Notes: a model not told the origin generated them from the sequence alone. A stretch of 64,000 bases of DNA from Poa pratensis (GCA_947311845.1 CAMZMU010000012.1:1769337-1833336); one strand, 5' to 3'. Shown: positions 1 to 12,994, numbered from the stretch's first letter. Translations and numbers: made by a program.

Positions 1-2493
1 AAATGGGGAATCGGTGGGTCTAGCTTTTACTTGTGATAAGGATTTTGAATGTAAGTATTTATTATGAATCAACTCATGCCAAACCCCATCCTCGGATAAA
101 AGCTTAAAAAGCCACTTGCTTAATAAGCATTTATTCTTAATATCTAACACCTCTATCCCTAGCCCACCTTGATCCTTCGGTCTGCATATGATGTTCCATT
201 TAGTAAGTCTATACTTTCTTTTATGGCCATCACTCTGCCAGAAGAACCTAGAGCGAAAGAAGTCAATTCTCTTCCGAACCCCTATGGGTACTTCAAAGAA
301 TGATAACATGAACATGGGTAGGCTAGTGAGGACTGAGTTTATCAAAATTAACCTGTCTCCATATGATAAAAGCTTGCCAACCCAACTAGCAAGCTTTTTC
401 TCAAAACGGTCCTCTATCGGTTTCCATTCACCATTTTTCAGCTTTCTGAAGTGAATTGGAATTCTCAAATATCTGAAAGGATAGGACCCAGACTCACAAC
501 CGAACAGATTTCTATAATCCTCTTCAACATCCTTTGCTTTTCCAAAGCAAAATAGCTCACTTTTATGGAAATTAATTTTTAAGCCCGACAACTGTTCGAA
601 CATACACAAAATAAGTTTCATGTTTAGGGCCTTGTCCAAATCGTGTTCCATAAAAATAATTGTATCGTCAGCGTATTGTAGGATCGAAACCCCTCCATCT
701 ACTAGATGTGGTACAAGTCCCTCTACCTGACCATCCTCCTTTGCCCGTGCGATAATTATAGCCAACATGTCCGCAACTATATTGAACAAAATTGGCGACA
801 ACGGTTCTCCCTGTCTTAGACCTTTGCGTGTCTGAAAATAATTACCTAGGTCATCATTCACTTTAATACCCACACTCCCTCTGCTAACAAAATGTTCAAC
901 CCATCTATACCACTTTGGATCAAAACCTTTCATCCGCAACACTTGTTGCAAGAAGGGCCATTGGACCTTGTCATAAGCTTTTTCAAAATCAATTTTTAAC
1001 AGAACACCATCCATTTTCTTCCTATGAAGTTCATGGATTGTCTCATGTAGAACCAGCACCCCTTCGAGGATATGTCTCCCAGGCATGAAAGCAGTTTGTG
1101 TCGGCCTAATCACTTTATGGGCTACCTCAGTAATTCTATTAGTGCCTACCTTAGTGAAAATCTTAAAACTCACGTTTAATAAACAAATAGGACGATATTG
1201 CTGAATCTGAACAACATTTTCCTTTTTTGGTAGGAGGATGATATTACCGTAGTTCAACTGAAACAATGGCAACTCCCCTTTTTGAAACGCTTTGAATAAG
1301 TTCATCAAATCATGCTTAATCGTAGCCCAATTTTTTGATAGAACTCTGCTGGAAACCCGTCAGGCCCTGGAGCTTTATTCTTTTTTATCTACATAATAGC
1401 CTCATACACCTCCTTCTCTATGAAGTCTGATGTGAGTATATTATTCTCATCCACTGAAATCTGAGGAATATCCGCTACCTCCGTCTCGACTAGTGAGACA
1501 AAGTGTTTTTCGGCTTCCCCAAATAGATTTTCGTAAAAGTGGTAATATAATTCTTAATGTTTTCTTGCCCTATGATAGTACCCTCGTCTTGTTCAAGTTG
1601 GAAAATTCTTTTCTTTCTATGTTTGCCATTTGCAACCAGGTGAAAGTACTTTGTATTTCTGCCCCCTCCTGTATATGCTTAACTTTTGCTCTCTGAGCCC
1701 ATTTAGCCTCCTCATCCCTTCTTAGGTTGGCTAACTTATCATTAGCATCTGTTAGAGCAACCCTTTCGGTTTCATTTAGAGATGTGGACTCGGCTTTTAT
1801 GTCTAAAATATCTATAAGGCTGAGAAGTCGAGTTTTCTCTTCCTTGTAAAGACTACTAATATTCTTTGCCCAACCCCGAAGGAACGCACGGAGATGACGA
1901 ATCTTGTTTTGCCAAATCTCCATGGGACTATTTCCATATGAGATTGATGTCCACTCTTTGACCACCATCTCATGAAAGCCTTCTTGTCGTAACCATGATA
2001 ACTCGAACGAGAAATGTGCTTTATTGCCCGGGTAAGCTTGTTCCCCTGAATCAATAAGCAAAGGTGTATGATCGGACCCAGCTCTCGTCAATGCTCGGAC
2101 ACACACCAGTGGGAATTTCTGTTCCCAAGACACGCTTGTAAGAATCCTATCCAACTTCTCACAAGTTGGGTTAGACCTACGGCTTGCCCAGGTATATTGT
2201 CTACCTGAGAGGTCTATTTCTCTCAGGTTTAGACTCTCAATGATCGCATTAAAAATAAAAGGCCATCTAGCATAAAAATTATCATTGTTCTTTTCGTGCT
2301 GCCTCCTAATAATATTAAAGTCCCCTCCTACCATCAAAGGTAGAGTCTCATTCTCACAAATACGTACTAGCTCTGCCAAAAATTCCCCCTTTTGGGCATC
2401 TTGGGCAGCACCATAAACAGCTACTAAGGACCACTCGAAGTTGTCCTTCTTAGATACAACATGAAACTTAAAACACCTTTCTCCGGGAACAAT
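1..2493 (-). pseudogene. LINE ORF2, endonuclease C-terminal part and reverse transcriptase (broken)
   Basis: The stretch 2379-1570 reads as an endonuclease/exonuclease/phosphatase-fold domain: GGDFNIIRR, then LDRIL, then a GSDHTPLL motif with the catalytic Asp-His pair. Below about 1500 the frame becomes a reverse transcriptase, with KAPGPDGFP near 1350-1390 and the active-site YADD encoded at 664-675. This is followed by the usual KSELFCFG, RSRFFWQ and CRPKDQGGLGI blocks. Internal stops (for example near 1390) and frame changes show decay. The protein continues from 14478-14236 on the far side of the Copia insertion. The C-terminus lies beyond the window edge. Confidence 0.88.
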
Positions 2494-2498
2494 ATTTA
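2494..2498. repeat. Target-site duplication ATTTA, left copy
   Basis: ATTTA directly precedes the TG of the Copia 5' LTR. The identical five bases follow the CA of the 3' LTR at 14231-14235. Confidence 0.95.
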
Positions 2499-2649
2499 TG
2501 AAAGGGCATATTTTATATCCCCTAGGTTTTGTGTGTTAGGCAACAACACTAGGATACATCTAATGTAATGTTAAGTGGTGCAGGAATCAAAAGAAATATT
2601 TACATAATGCATCGAAACACTTGACAAGAAAAAGGGTTGTTTGCAACTG

Positions 2650-2990
2650 CCTGTCCAGTCCGGAGTCTCCGGCCTCAGGGGACTCAAGGGCCGGAGTCTC
2701 CGGCCAAGTCGAATATCTGGAGCAAAATCTCCACAGGACGGCAGCCGCTGTATGGGGTGCGGAGTAACCCTAGAGTAACACCGGAGTCTCCGCACCCACG
2801 GTCCGGAGTCTCCGCCCCAGACAAGGTTTTATTTCGAAGATACTTCCGGGACGGCGCATGCGGTATAGGGTCCGGAGTACCCCCGGAGTATCACCGGAGT
2901 CTCCGCACGGGTCCGGAGTTTCCGCACATATTCGGTCCGGAGTTTCCGGCTCTCCAGTGCGGATTCTCCGGACTAAGTGGTCTGCAAACG
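2650..2990 (+). promoter_or_regulatory. Array of CGGAGtCTCCG near-palindromes upstream of the LTR TATA box
   Basis: About eight copies of CCGGAGTCTCCG or one-base variants (CGGAGTTTCCG, CGGATTCTCCG) lie between about 2655 and 2970. Each is an inverted repeat around one central base. The array ends about 20-40 bp before TATAAATA at 3011-3018, the position expected for U3 enhancer sites. The 3' LTR carries the same array with copy-number differences. A role as a protein-binding site is inference. Confidence 0.7.
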
Positions 2991-3010
2991 GCTAGTTTTT
3001 CTGGGACAGG

Positions 3011-3018
3011 TATAAATA
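3011..3018 (+). promoter_or_regulatory. LTR TATA box
   Basis: TATAAATA followed by a pyrimidine-rich stretch. The same box is at 13512-13519 in the 3' LTR. It is the likely Pol II start region of the element. Confidence 0.75.
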
Positions 3019-3731
3019 CCCCTCCACCTACCTCCAGCCAGCCAGCTTGCCCAAACTTGAAGACTCCATTATTGCAAGCTCAAGAATCACTAGATCTCCC
3101 AATCCCTCCACCCAAACTCGTTGATCTTTGGAGGATTGAAGGAGAAGGCCCGGATCTACATCTTCACCAAGCCGTTCTTCATTTCCCCCTCATTTACTTG
3201 AGGGCCCCTTGGCTAGGATTTCCATTAGGAAAACCTAGCTTCTTGTTGTACTCACTTGTTGTCTTTGTGACAGATTTGTAGCTGTTCGGGAGCCCCCAAT
3301 CCTCTTGTGGGTTGTGCCCCGGATCGTTGTTGTAAGGGCTCCGGATTCCGCCTTGAAGGATTCCGATAGTGGAAGGTGAACCAAACCTTTGTGGTGCGGT
3401 TCATCGGAGAAGAAGGTGACGCCTTTGTGGCGGTTGAGTTTTGACCTTCGTGGTAGCTCACACCTCTCCAACGAGACGTACTCCCCTAAAAAGGAGGAAC
3501 TCGGGATTACATCCGTGTCTCCGCGTGCTTTCACTTCGGTTACTTCTATCCTTGTTTACCGTCTTTACTTAGTGTACCTTGCTTAGTTGCTAGCTTGTCA
3601 TATAGGTAAATTCACCATAGTTGCATATCTAGAGAATTTACCTTTTGTGTCAAGCCTAATTTAAAAAGTACTAAAATTGAAGTAGCACCTATTCACCCCC
3701 CCCCCTCTAGGTGTCATACGATCCTTTCAAT

Positions 3732-3743
3732 TGGTATCAGAGC
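3732..3743 (+). other. Primer-binding site (initiator tRNA-Met)
   Basis: TGGTATCAGAGC, two bases after the 5' LTR end, is the standard complement to the 3' end of plant initiator tRNA-Met used by Copia elements. Confidence 0.93.
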
Positions 3744-3782
3744 CTCGGCTCTCTTGTTGGGCTTAACCGCCTAAGAGAAGTA

Positions 3783-6290
3783 TGACACGAAGTGAGGGTG
3801 ATCCCGGAGGACCAAGCCACTACGGCATCCATGGCCGATCTCAAATTGATGGAGACATCTTTGAATCGTCCATGGATACCAATTTGCCGAGATGCGTGAC
3901 TTGATCAAGCAACTCGCAAGTGGCAAGGTTCCTAAGGAGACCACCCCACTAGAGGACTCCGCTACCTCCCATGACGGTGAAACCGAGGAGGAAAAGAGAA
4001 AAGAAAGGGGTTGAAGATGAAGAAACCGAAGAAACTAAGAAATCTTCCACATCTACTACCACTCCCGAAGGTGGGAAGCCGGAGTACCATGGGTTCCCTT
4101 GTGTACTCTCCCGACCCACCTATCCATCATACTCGCATAAACCCTTTGGGTCCACCTCCTAAACTTAATGCATTGGCTTTTGCTACTTGGCAACACTTAA
4201 TGAAATCTCATATCAACAGTTCCTCTATCGAGCTTTGGAGGATCATTCAAGAGGGATACAAGGCCGTGAATCCTAACAACTTGACAAGAAGAGAGGTGGC
4301 GGAGCGCAACTCAATGCTTCCGCTCTCCACATGATTGAACTTGCCGTTGGAGAAAGTGGTCTTCATCACATTCAAAATCTCCACCGCCAAAGAAGCTTGG
4401 GATTGCCTTGAGGTGTTCCTTGGAATGAAGCATGAAGAGGAATAGATTTGATGCTTTGAACAATGAAGCCGAAGGCTTCTACATGCTTGATAGTGAAACT
4501 CATGAAGAGATGTATGCAAGACTCAAGATTCTTGCCCAAGCCTTTTTCAATGTTGGGGCAACCTATGTGGATGATGCTTGGATCAAGAGGAAGTATGTGA
4601 ATGCACTCATGCCCTTCGAGCCCGTTGACTTGAAGGCCCTTCAAGGAAAATTCAACTACCTTGAGATGACATCCAATGAAGTTATGCAAGAGATGCAAGC
4701 CTCCAAGGTTGCCACCAAGAATGCTCTAGACAACCGTGCTAGGGCCATGGGAATGAAGCAAGGTCCCTCTCTTGCTTTGAAGGCCAAGGTTGTGTGCCTT
4801 GATGAACATGATGAAGTTGAAGCATGCCCGAACAACCTTCCTCCCGATGATCTTGAACAAGCCCTCCATGGTCACATAGCTCTTGCAACAAGGACTTTTT
4901 GGCGTGACCCGGCCAAGGCAAAGGCTCAAGTTGATCATGCAAACAATCCAAGCGGGAAGAAGGAGTTTGCTAATAGGATAAAGACTTGCTACAATTGTCA
5001 TAACAAGCATCACTTCATCAAAGATTGTCCATATGAGAATAGAGAGCAAAACGGTGGAAGGCTTGTCCTCAAGGGCCAATCAAACATGATACAAAAGAAG
5101 CCTTTTGTCAAGAGGAAGCCATTCTTCAAGAAAGCACCAAGAATTGTGTTGATGACTCAAGAAGAGTATCCTTCCGAGGATTCCGAAGAAGAAGAAGAAC
5201 CCACTCGTGAGGTGGCCGCTTTGGCCATTGTATCAACTCCACCTCCTTCTCTCTTCGAATCCCCCAATGAGAACCTCTCCATCAACACCGCTCGTTGCCT
5301 CATGGCTCACGTCACCGAGGTATCATCTTCTACTCCCAAGACTATGCATGAAATAGATGATAAAACTAGTCTTGTGATTAAGAAAGAACTTGTTGCTTCC
5401 GATACTATTGTGGCTAACTTGCAAGGTGAAACTAAGGCATATGTTGAGTCTCTCTTGAGACAACTTGATGCGGCCGAAGAAATCCTTGATGACAAGGGAA
5501 AATTGAGAGAGAGGATTCTCTCACCATTGCATCCTTGAATGCCTCTCTTCAAGAAGAGAGTGAATATAGAACTCTCTTGAGGAAAGAATTGAGTCTCTTG
5601 ATGATAAAAATGATGAAATAATTGCTAAAATCATTAAGGATAGAGACCATGTCTTTGCTAAATATAAAGTGATTAAAAAGGAGAAAGCCGAGTTTGTGGT
5701 TGCTAATGCTAGACTCCTTGAGGATGTGGAGAAACTTAACAAGGCTCACAAGGCCTTGGAAAGTACCCACTCTCTTCTAGTCAAGTCTCATGAGCAACTT
5801 CAAACTCAACTTTCTAAATCTAACTCACCTAGCACTCTACTCCCTCTTGTGATCATGCAAATGTTATTGAGGAAAATGCTAGGTTGAAGGTTGAGCTTGC
5901 CAAGGCCACTAGTGCCAAGACCTCTATTCCTAAAGGTAAAGAAAAGGTTGTTGCTCAAATTTTTGAGCAAAAGCCACACAAAGGGAAGGAGGGTCTTGGT
6001 TATGTGGCCAAGGCAAAGAAGAAGAGCAACACCAATGCCAAGCCCGCACAAGCCAAGACTTCCATTGCGGGTGGTAATGCCACTAGGGGCAAGACCACTC
6101 GTAGTGACTTTGCGGGGCATAACAATCCCAACTACATTCTTTATGTTGATTATTATGGGATGTTTATGCAAAATATGTTGGTCCTTATGATGGTTACATT
6201 GCTTATTCTATTTGGGTTCCTAAGACCCTTGTTGCTAACAAAAGAGGACCCATTGAGAAATGGGTACCTAAAACCAAGCAATGATTTCTT
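3783..6290 (+). pseudogene. Copia gag (frameshifted)
   Basis: An ATG at 3783 starts a gag-like frame that soon shifts. The longest open part is 4432-5538, with a CCHC zinc knuckle (CYNCHNKHHFIKDC, near 4987-5030) followed by a Lys- and Glu-rich part. Beyond 5540, in other frames (5669-5887, 5884-6294), comes a Lys/Glu/Leu-rich stretch that looks like a coiled coil. Gag would form the retroelement particle and bind its RNA. At least three frame changes (near 4000-4440, 5540 and 5890) show it is broken. Confidence 0.85.
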
Positions 6291-6299
6291 GTAGGACTA

Positions 6300-9200
6300 T
6301 GCTTCCGGTGGGTCTAAATGGGTGGTTGATAGTGGATGCACTAGTCATATGACCGGAAGCAAGGAGATCATGACGGAGTTGGGACCAAATATAAATCAAG
6401 CATCCGTCTCCTATGGTGATAAATCAAAAGCGGAGGTAAGGGTCTCGGCAAGGTGGTAGTTGCAAAGGATATCACCCTTGTAAATGTCATGCTTGTCGAG
6501 TCCCTCGGTTACAATCTTATGTCCGTTCGTGCACTTAATAAGATGAATTTTGATGTCCATTTTACTATTGATATGGTGGTACTCTTGAGGAGCAAGACTC
6601 TAAAGGTCATGTTCGTTGGGTATGTTGAAAATGAGTTGTTCGTGGTGGACTTTTCGGGGTCTACCAACACTCAAGCAATATGCCTATTCGGAAAGGCCGA
6701 CGTGGGATGGTTGTGGCATCGCCGCTTGTCCCATGTCAACATGAGAACTTTGCAAAGTCTTCACAAGGGTGGCCACATTCTTGGACTAAAAGACAATGTT
6801 TCTTTTTCTAGAGATCGTCTTTGTAGGGCTTGTGTTGAAGGAAAGATGCATGATTCTCCCCATCCAAGCAAGACCATCATTTCATCAAAGAGGATATTGG
6901 AACTTCTTCATGTTGATCTCTTTGGTGCCGTGCCTCAACCAGTCTTGGTGGGAAGAAATATTGTTTGGTGATTGTTGATGACTATTCAAGATTTACTTGG
7001 GTTTATTTCTTCAAGACGAAGGATGAGACCCAACAAGCCGTCATCGACTTTTCCAATGAAGTTCAACGCCAACACAATGTCCCTATATTGGTCATTAGGA
7101 GTGATAATGGCTCCGAGTTCAAGAACTACACCTTAAATGAGTTTCTTAGTGAAGAGGGGATTCGTCATCAATATTCCGCTGCATATACCCCTCAACAAAA
7201 TGGTGTAGCCGAAAGGAAGAACCGGACTCTCATGGATATGGCAAGGTCTATGTTGGCGGAGTTTAAGTCTCCACTCTTCTTATGGGCCGAGGCTATCTCC
7301 ACGGCGTGTCATTCATCAAACCGGCTATTCTTTCGAGTTGGCAAGAAGTTTACATCTTATGAGATGCTCACCGGCAACAAGCCCAATGTCTCCTACTACC
7401 GAGTATTTGGTTGTAAGTGTTTCTATAAGAACAAAAGTGTTCGTTTGTCTAAATTTGAATCTAAAGCTTTAGAGGGTGTTTTTGTTGGGTACGGTGCCGA
7501 ATCTCACACCTATAGAGTCTATGACAAAACCGTTGGGAAAGTCATAGAATCTTGTGATGTGAGGTTCGATGAGAATGACGGCTCCCAAGTGGCGCAATTT
7601 CATGTTTGTGATGTAGATAATGAAGAGCCTCAAGATGCTATAAGAAGAATGGGCATTGGTTTCCATCGTCCCGTTGAGATTCATTACGAGTCTCCTCAAG
7701 CAAGTCCAAGCTCCATTCAAGTGGAGGCCTCTTCATCACAAGTTGAAACGGCGCCTATCATGGAAGCAAATGATGCACCACCCAAGAACAAGTTCAAGAC
7801 CCTCCTCATGTTGACCAAGTTGCTATGCAAGAACCAAGTTCTCCTATTGTTGATGCTAGCCAAGGTCATGACCAAGATCAACCCTCTCCTTCCATTGTTG
7901 AAGATGTGCTTCAAGATGATCAAGGTCAACATTCCGGTCAAGACGGGGACTCAAATGATCAAGATGATCAAGAGATACCTCCAAGATGCAATAGAGATAT
8001 CGAAGCCCGTCGTAAAGCAAGAGTTGAAAAGACTTTAAATAAAGAGTCACCGTCTAGAAAACATCCTTGGTGACCACAAGAGAGGTGTTACCACAAGAAG
8101 GCAATTGGCAAGCTTTAGTGAACATCAAGCTCATATTTCCATGGTGGAACCAAAGAAAGTGTTTGAAGCTCTTGAAGATCCGGATTGGTTAGAAGCTATG
8201 CATGATGAACTCAATAACTTCAAGCGCAACAAAGTGTGGAATCTAGTTGAGAAGCCAAAAGATTGCCGCAATGTTATAGGCACAAAGTGGATATTCAAGA
8301 ACAAGCAAGATGAGTGGAATGGTTGTGAGAACAAGGCAAGATTGGTTGCACAAGGGTACTCTCAAGTTGAAGGCATTGATTTTGGAGAGACTTATGCACC
8401 CGTGGCTCGCCTTGAGTCCATCCGTATCCTTCTTGCATATGCATCACATCATAACTTTAAATTGCAACAAATGGATGTGAAAAGTGCTTTCTTAATGGTC
8501 CTTTAAAGGAGTTGGTATATGTTAAGCAACCACCGGGTTTCGAGGACCCTAAATTCCCTAACCATGTCTACAAGCTTGATAAGGCGCTCTATGGTCTCAA
8601 ACAAGCACCTCGTGCTTGGTATGAGCACCTAAGAGAGCTATTGCTAGACCGTGGATTTGAATTGGGGCAAATCGATCCCACCTCTTTACCAAGAGGGTTA
8701 AAGGGGAGCTTTTCATATGCCAACTTTATGTTGATGATATTATATTTGGCTCATCTAACAAAGCTTTCAATGATGAATTTTCAAAGCTTATGACCGATAG
8801 GTTCGAGATGTCTATGATGGGCGAATTGAAGTTCTTTCTCGGTTTTGAGATCAAGCAATTGAATGAAGGGACTTTCATCTCTCAAACCAAATATACCCAA
8901 GACATGCTCAAGAGGTTCAATATGCACAATGCTAAGGGAAGCGGTTTCCCATGGACACCAAATGCCATCTTGAACTTAACCCGACGGTATCGATGTTGAT
9001 CAAAAACTTTATCGCTCTATGATTGGTTCTTTGCTTTATCTTTGTGCATCTAGACCCGATATTGTGTTGAGTGTAGGGGTGTGTGCAAGGTATCAAGCCG
9101 CTCCTAAAGAAAGCCACATGGTGGCGGTCAATAGAATCCTTCGATATTTGGTTGATACCCCAAGGTTTGGTTTGTGGTACCCAAAGGGCACTAATTTCTC

Positions 9201-9678
9201 TCTTGCCGGGTACACGGATTCGGATTGGGCCGGTTGCAAGGATGATAGGAAATCAACTTCCGGGGCATGCCAATTTCTTGGTAGGTCCTTGGTGAGTTGG
9301 TCTTCTAAGAAGCAAAATTGCATATCTCTATCCTCCGCCGAAGCCGAGTATGTGGCGGCCGCTAGTGCATGCACTCAATTGTTATGGATGAGGCAAACTT
9401 TAAAGGAATACGGTGTCAATTGTGACAAAGTGCCTCTTTTGTGTGACAATGAAAGTGCTATCAAGATTGGCCACAATCCGGTGCAACACTCAAGAACGAA
9501 GCATATTGAGATTCGTCATCATTTTATTCGGGATCATATTGCTCGTGGTGATATTGAGCTTGGCTATATTCCAACCAAAGATCAACTTGCCGATATTTTC
9601 ACGAAGCCACTTGATGAAGCAAGATTCACCTTCTTGAGGCATGAGCTAAATATCGTGGATTCTAGGAGCTTGACTTGA
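6300..9678 (+). pseudogene. Copia pol: protease, integrase, reverse transcriptase, RNase H (frameshifted)
   Basis: Protease: WVVDSGCTSHMTG near 6320-6360, with the catalytic Asp-Ser-Gly. Integrase: HHCC zinc region (LWHRRLSHVN ... CRACVEGK, 6710-6850), then the catalytic core with VIVDDYSRF (6965), SDNGSEFKN and [42 protein letters not shown], then [14 protein letters not shown], with the active site YVDD at 8727-8738. RNase H: YTDSDWAGC, SLSSAEAEYVA and KHIEIRHHFIRDH up to the stop at 9678. The order protease-integrase-RT is diagnostic for Copia. Frame changes near 6950, 8500 (KSAFLMVL where KSAFLNG is expected) and 8690 break the polyprotein. Confidence 0.95.
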
Positions 9679-11100
9679 CCATCTTGCATACACACCTATA
9701 TTTTGACTATCTATTTGGTTTAGGTGTAGGCATGGACATAGGGGGAGTGCGGTCCTAATCCATTGGACTATCCCTCCCCCCATTATGCCGATAGTAAGAA
9801 CTCATTTGTCTCTATATTTTCATTATGAATTGTGAGCTTAAATGACGAGTAGTGGCCGTGACCCAAGATATATCTTCGCGGTGTCACACCACACACTCAT
9901 ACATGGTGGCCTAGGCCACCGCCCTCTTCCTTGTGAAGAGTTGTTCTTATTTGGTCTCTATTGATTTTATTTGGTTCCTAGACCTTTTATTTTGTTTTGG
10001 GAGAAACACTTGGAATTGGCTTTTATATTTGCATTTTGCAATTCCTAGTGTGTATCCCACCATCAGTGACTTTGTTCAAACCTAAGCTCATCTTATCTAA
10101 AGCCGTGCTCTTCTTGCAACATACATGTCCTCTTTGAAATCTGGCAGTTTTGGAGCATTTGGGTCCGGAGACTCCGGTGTGCAACACCGGAGACTCCGGT
10201 CTGTCCAGAGTCTCCGCCCTAAAATCTGGAAATCTCCGGTCCGTCCGGAGACTCCGGTGTTTAGGCCGGAGACTCCGACTCGGTCGTTTCGCTGGGTTCC
10301 TTAAGGGCTCGGGGTGGGGAGTTGTTTCACAACTTCCCACACACCCCGACCCCAAACTCTCCCCAGTCGCCGCCGGGTGCTCCAAGACCGTCTCCGGCCG
10401 CTCCCCGCCGCGGAATCCGCCGTGCCACCGGCTCCTCCACCTCCCAAGCGTTGGGATCTTCCTCCCCTCCGTTTGGATCTCACCATGAAGGACACGGGTA
10501 CCACTCTCTCTCCTCTAGGGTTCTTCCTAGATCTAGTTTTGAGAGTAGTTCTTGTTGAATTCTTGGTGTAGAACCTTTAGGATGGCAATGTACTCTCTAG
10601 GAAATTGTTGGTGTCGATTTTTCGTTCAGTTTTGACCTAGATTGGAAGTTCCTGTCTCAGGCCGGAGATTCCGGTCCCCCTGACCGGAGACTCCGGTGTG
10701 GCCGGAGATTCCGCCCCCTGAGACCGGAAACTCCGGTCCAGATCGTTTCTGAAGAAAAATTCTCTCCAACTGTTTCTCTCTTTTGATTCCATGGACATGT
10801 ATGCTTACCTCAATGCTACCTATCTACTCCTGTTTCACAGCTAACAAAAGGTACCCCGGTGCTTCATCCTCATCCTCGAATATCAAGAAGCCGAAGAAGA
10901 ACAAGCTCAAGGTCGAGACTATTTGATCTATGATGAAGAACAAGACAAGTCTGTGCAGAGTGGTGCTCTAAAGCAGCAAAAGGCTGCTGACTAGAAGGGC
11001 TAGGCAGGAGGCTGCTCTTCTTCGAGAAGAAAGGCCAAGAGGGCCAAGCTTGACAACTTGACCACCTTGACGGGTTTGAACAAGGAGGAGTTTAGGACCA
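9679..11100 (+). other. Spacer between pol and accessory ORF, with a second palindrome array
   Basis: No credible ORF. At 10160-10290 and again at 10660-10740 there are repeated CCGGAGACTCCGG-type near-palindromes. They are the reverse complement of the core used in the LTR (CGGAGTCTCCG). Between and after them is a C-rich stretch that looks like an untranslated leader. Hypothesis: an internal promoter or leader for the downstream accessory ORF. Confidence 0.55.
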
Positions 11101-12457
11101 TGAGGGCGCAAATTTCTATGACATGCCCAACAACTCGGACGATGGTCACTTTTGGAGAAGGGAGCAAGAGCTCATTATGAAGGAAATCTATGCAAATTTG
11201 GACCCAAAAGCTCTTGTGTGCCCTCAAAAACCGCTGAATTTGAAGTGTTGGCCAAGAAGACATACTTTCAAGAGGCAATATGGGTTGCTAGGAAGATCGG
11301 TCTTGAGCACCTCATTTCCATCCAACAAAATTATGATATTGAGATGGTCCAACAGTTCTTTGCCACTCTTGTGCTTGGAGATGAGGAGGACACCAAAATG
11401 ACTTGGATGACGGGGCCTCTCAAAGTTAGTGCAACTTTTCAGAATTTGGAGAGGCTTTGGGATATGTGTTCAAAGGTGTGAACATTTCCATTGGTCGAAG
11501 AATGCATGTTGAAGGAGTGGCTATGATAAGAAGATTCTTGCCCCTCTTGCTGCTAAAGGGGGTGCCATTGCTACCACCAAAGGACTCAAGCCCATCTACA
11601 ACATCTTGATTCGCATGTTTCGTTGGAGCATTGCACCTCAAGCCGGGAATACGGATGCTATCCGTGGAGCTCTTGTCAACCTCATGTATCATTGCCACAA
11701 GACATACCTTGCCGGACCGGACTGCCAAGGGTTTGAGATTGATGTCATGGATTATATCAGGTGTGAGATCAACATTGCTATTCATGAGAGGAAGAATCCT
11801 ATGTATGCTCCCTATGTCATGAAGCTCATCCTCAAAAAGATTCCCAAACTCGATCAATCTCGTTTCAAGCCTCACAACTATGGTAACCTTCAAGTGCTCA
11901 ACCATCATCTTACTCAAGCCACTTATCAAGAGGTAGAGGCGCAAGAAGCGCCTAGGGCAAGAAGGAAAAATGCCACTCCACCCTCTTGGGATCATGGTGG
12001 CAAGGAAAGAGTCAACAATGAGTTGAAGAATGTTTCGTGGTGGAAAAGGGCTATGATGTGCATGGGTGTTGCGGTGCACAAGGAAAACCATCAAACCTAT
12101 GTTACCAACAAGAAGATCTTGTCCAACCAAGCCCATATGATGAAGGAAATGCGCAAAATCAACAATGGTGGTACCACTCCTCCTCGCCAAGAAGGTGATC
12201 CCGAAACTCCGCCATCCGAAGCAACTATCCCTCTTGAGAAGTGGAATGTGGATATCTTTCCTTGGAATGATTATGATGATGTGACCTCCATGCCTTCCTC
12301 TTCTCGCAACACCGGAAAGGCTCCTATGCGTGCTCAAGAAGAAAGTGATGATGAAGAAGAAAGTGATGAGGAAGAAGAAGTGATGAAGCAAGTGGTGAAG
12401 CAAGTGGTGATGACGACGATGATGAAGACGACGAGTGATCGCCTTGGGTTTCGTTAG
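11100..12457 (+). pseudogene. Accessory ORF of the Copia element, unknown function (broken)
   Basis: Coding-like sequence in changing frames: 11123-11220, 11220-11440, then one long open frame 11606-12457 (283 residues from an internal Met). The last part has an even, folded-protein composition (GALVNLMYHCHKTYL, IDVMDYIRCEINIAI), then a polar segment, and ends in an acidic Glu/Asp/Ser run (QEESDDEEESDEEEE). No zinc knuckle, protease or transmembrane segment is seen. I do not recognise it with certainty. The folded part loosely resembles the 'putative plant transposon protein' domain that occurs in many grass elements. Extra ORFs in this position are known in SIRE/Maximus elements, where some are called env-like; nothing here supports an envelope role. 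Confidence 0.6.
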
Positions 12458-12980
12458 CATCGCTCTTTTCCCTTTTTGGCGTTTCGATGCCAAAGGGGGA
12501 GAAGTAGTTCTACTAGGTTCTTCTCGTGGGATTTGCATGGGTCGGACACAAGCATGCTCGTTTATCATTTCTTTAAAGCTTGTGTCCTTTTATTTGTTGT
12601 TGAACTTATTTGCCTCTTATTCGTGTGAGACTATGTTCCTTTCGTGTGAGACATATGGATATTTCATATTACCTATGGTTGAGATGGTATCTATCTATGT
12701 GATATGTATTATTGTGCATTGGTCTATAGTCTACTTTATTATGCACAAGGTATGATTACTTTCCTCTCAACCCATTATCTTGATATGTCTTTGTGCTTAT
12801 GAATTTGTATCATGTTCAATATTTCTTGTGAGTTGTCTCTCCTCTACATGTTGAGCATTTGTATTCAAATGCAAACTACTTGTATGCACACATGTAGGGG
12901 GAGCCTCTCAAATCCTTTGTGGAACATGTCGATATTTGTTGTGTGCTTTATTGCAAATCCGAGTGTTGTCATCTAACACC

Positions 12981-12994
12981 AAAAAGGGGGAGAT
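12981..12994 (+). other. Polypurine tract
   Basis: AAAAAGGGGGAGAT directly before the 3' LTR, the usual plus-strand primer site. Confidence 0.85.

Larger units (their letters stand above)
2499..3729 (+). repeat. Copia 5' LTR
   Basis: Begins TGAAAGGGCATA and ends GATCCTTTCA, 1231 bp. It is nearly identical to 12995-14230, with a few small indels in the palindrome-rich part. It contains a TATA box at 3011-3018. Confidence 0.95.
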
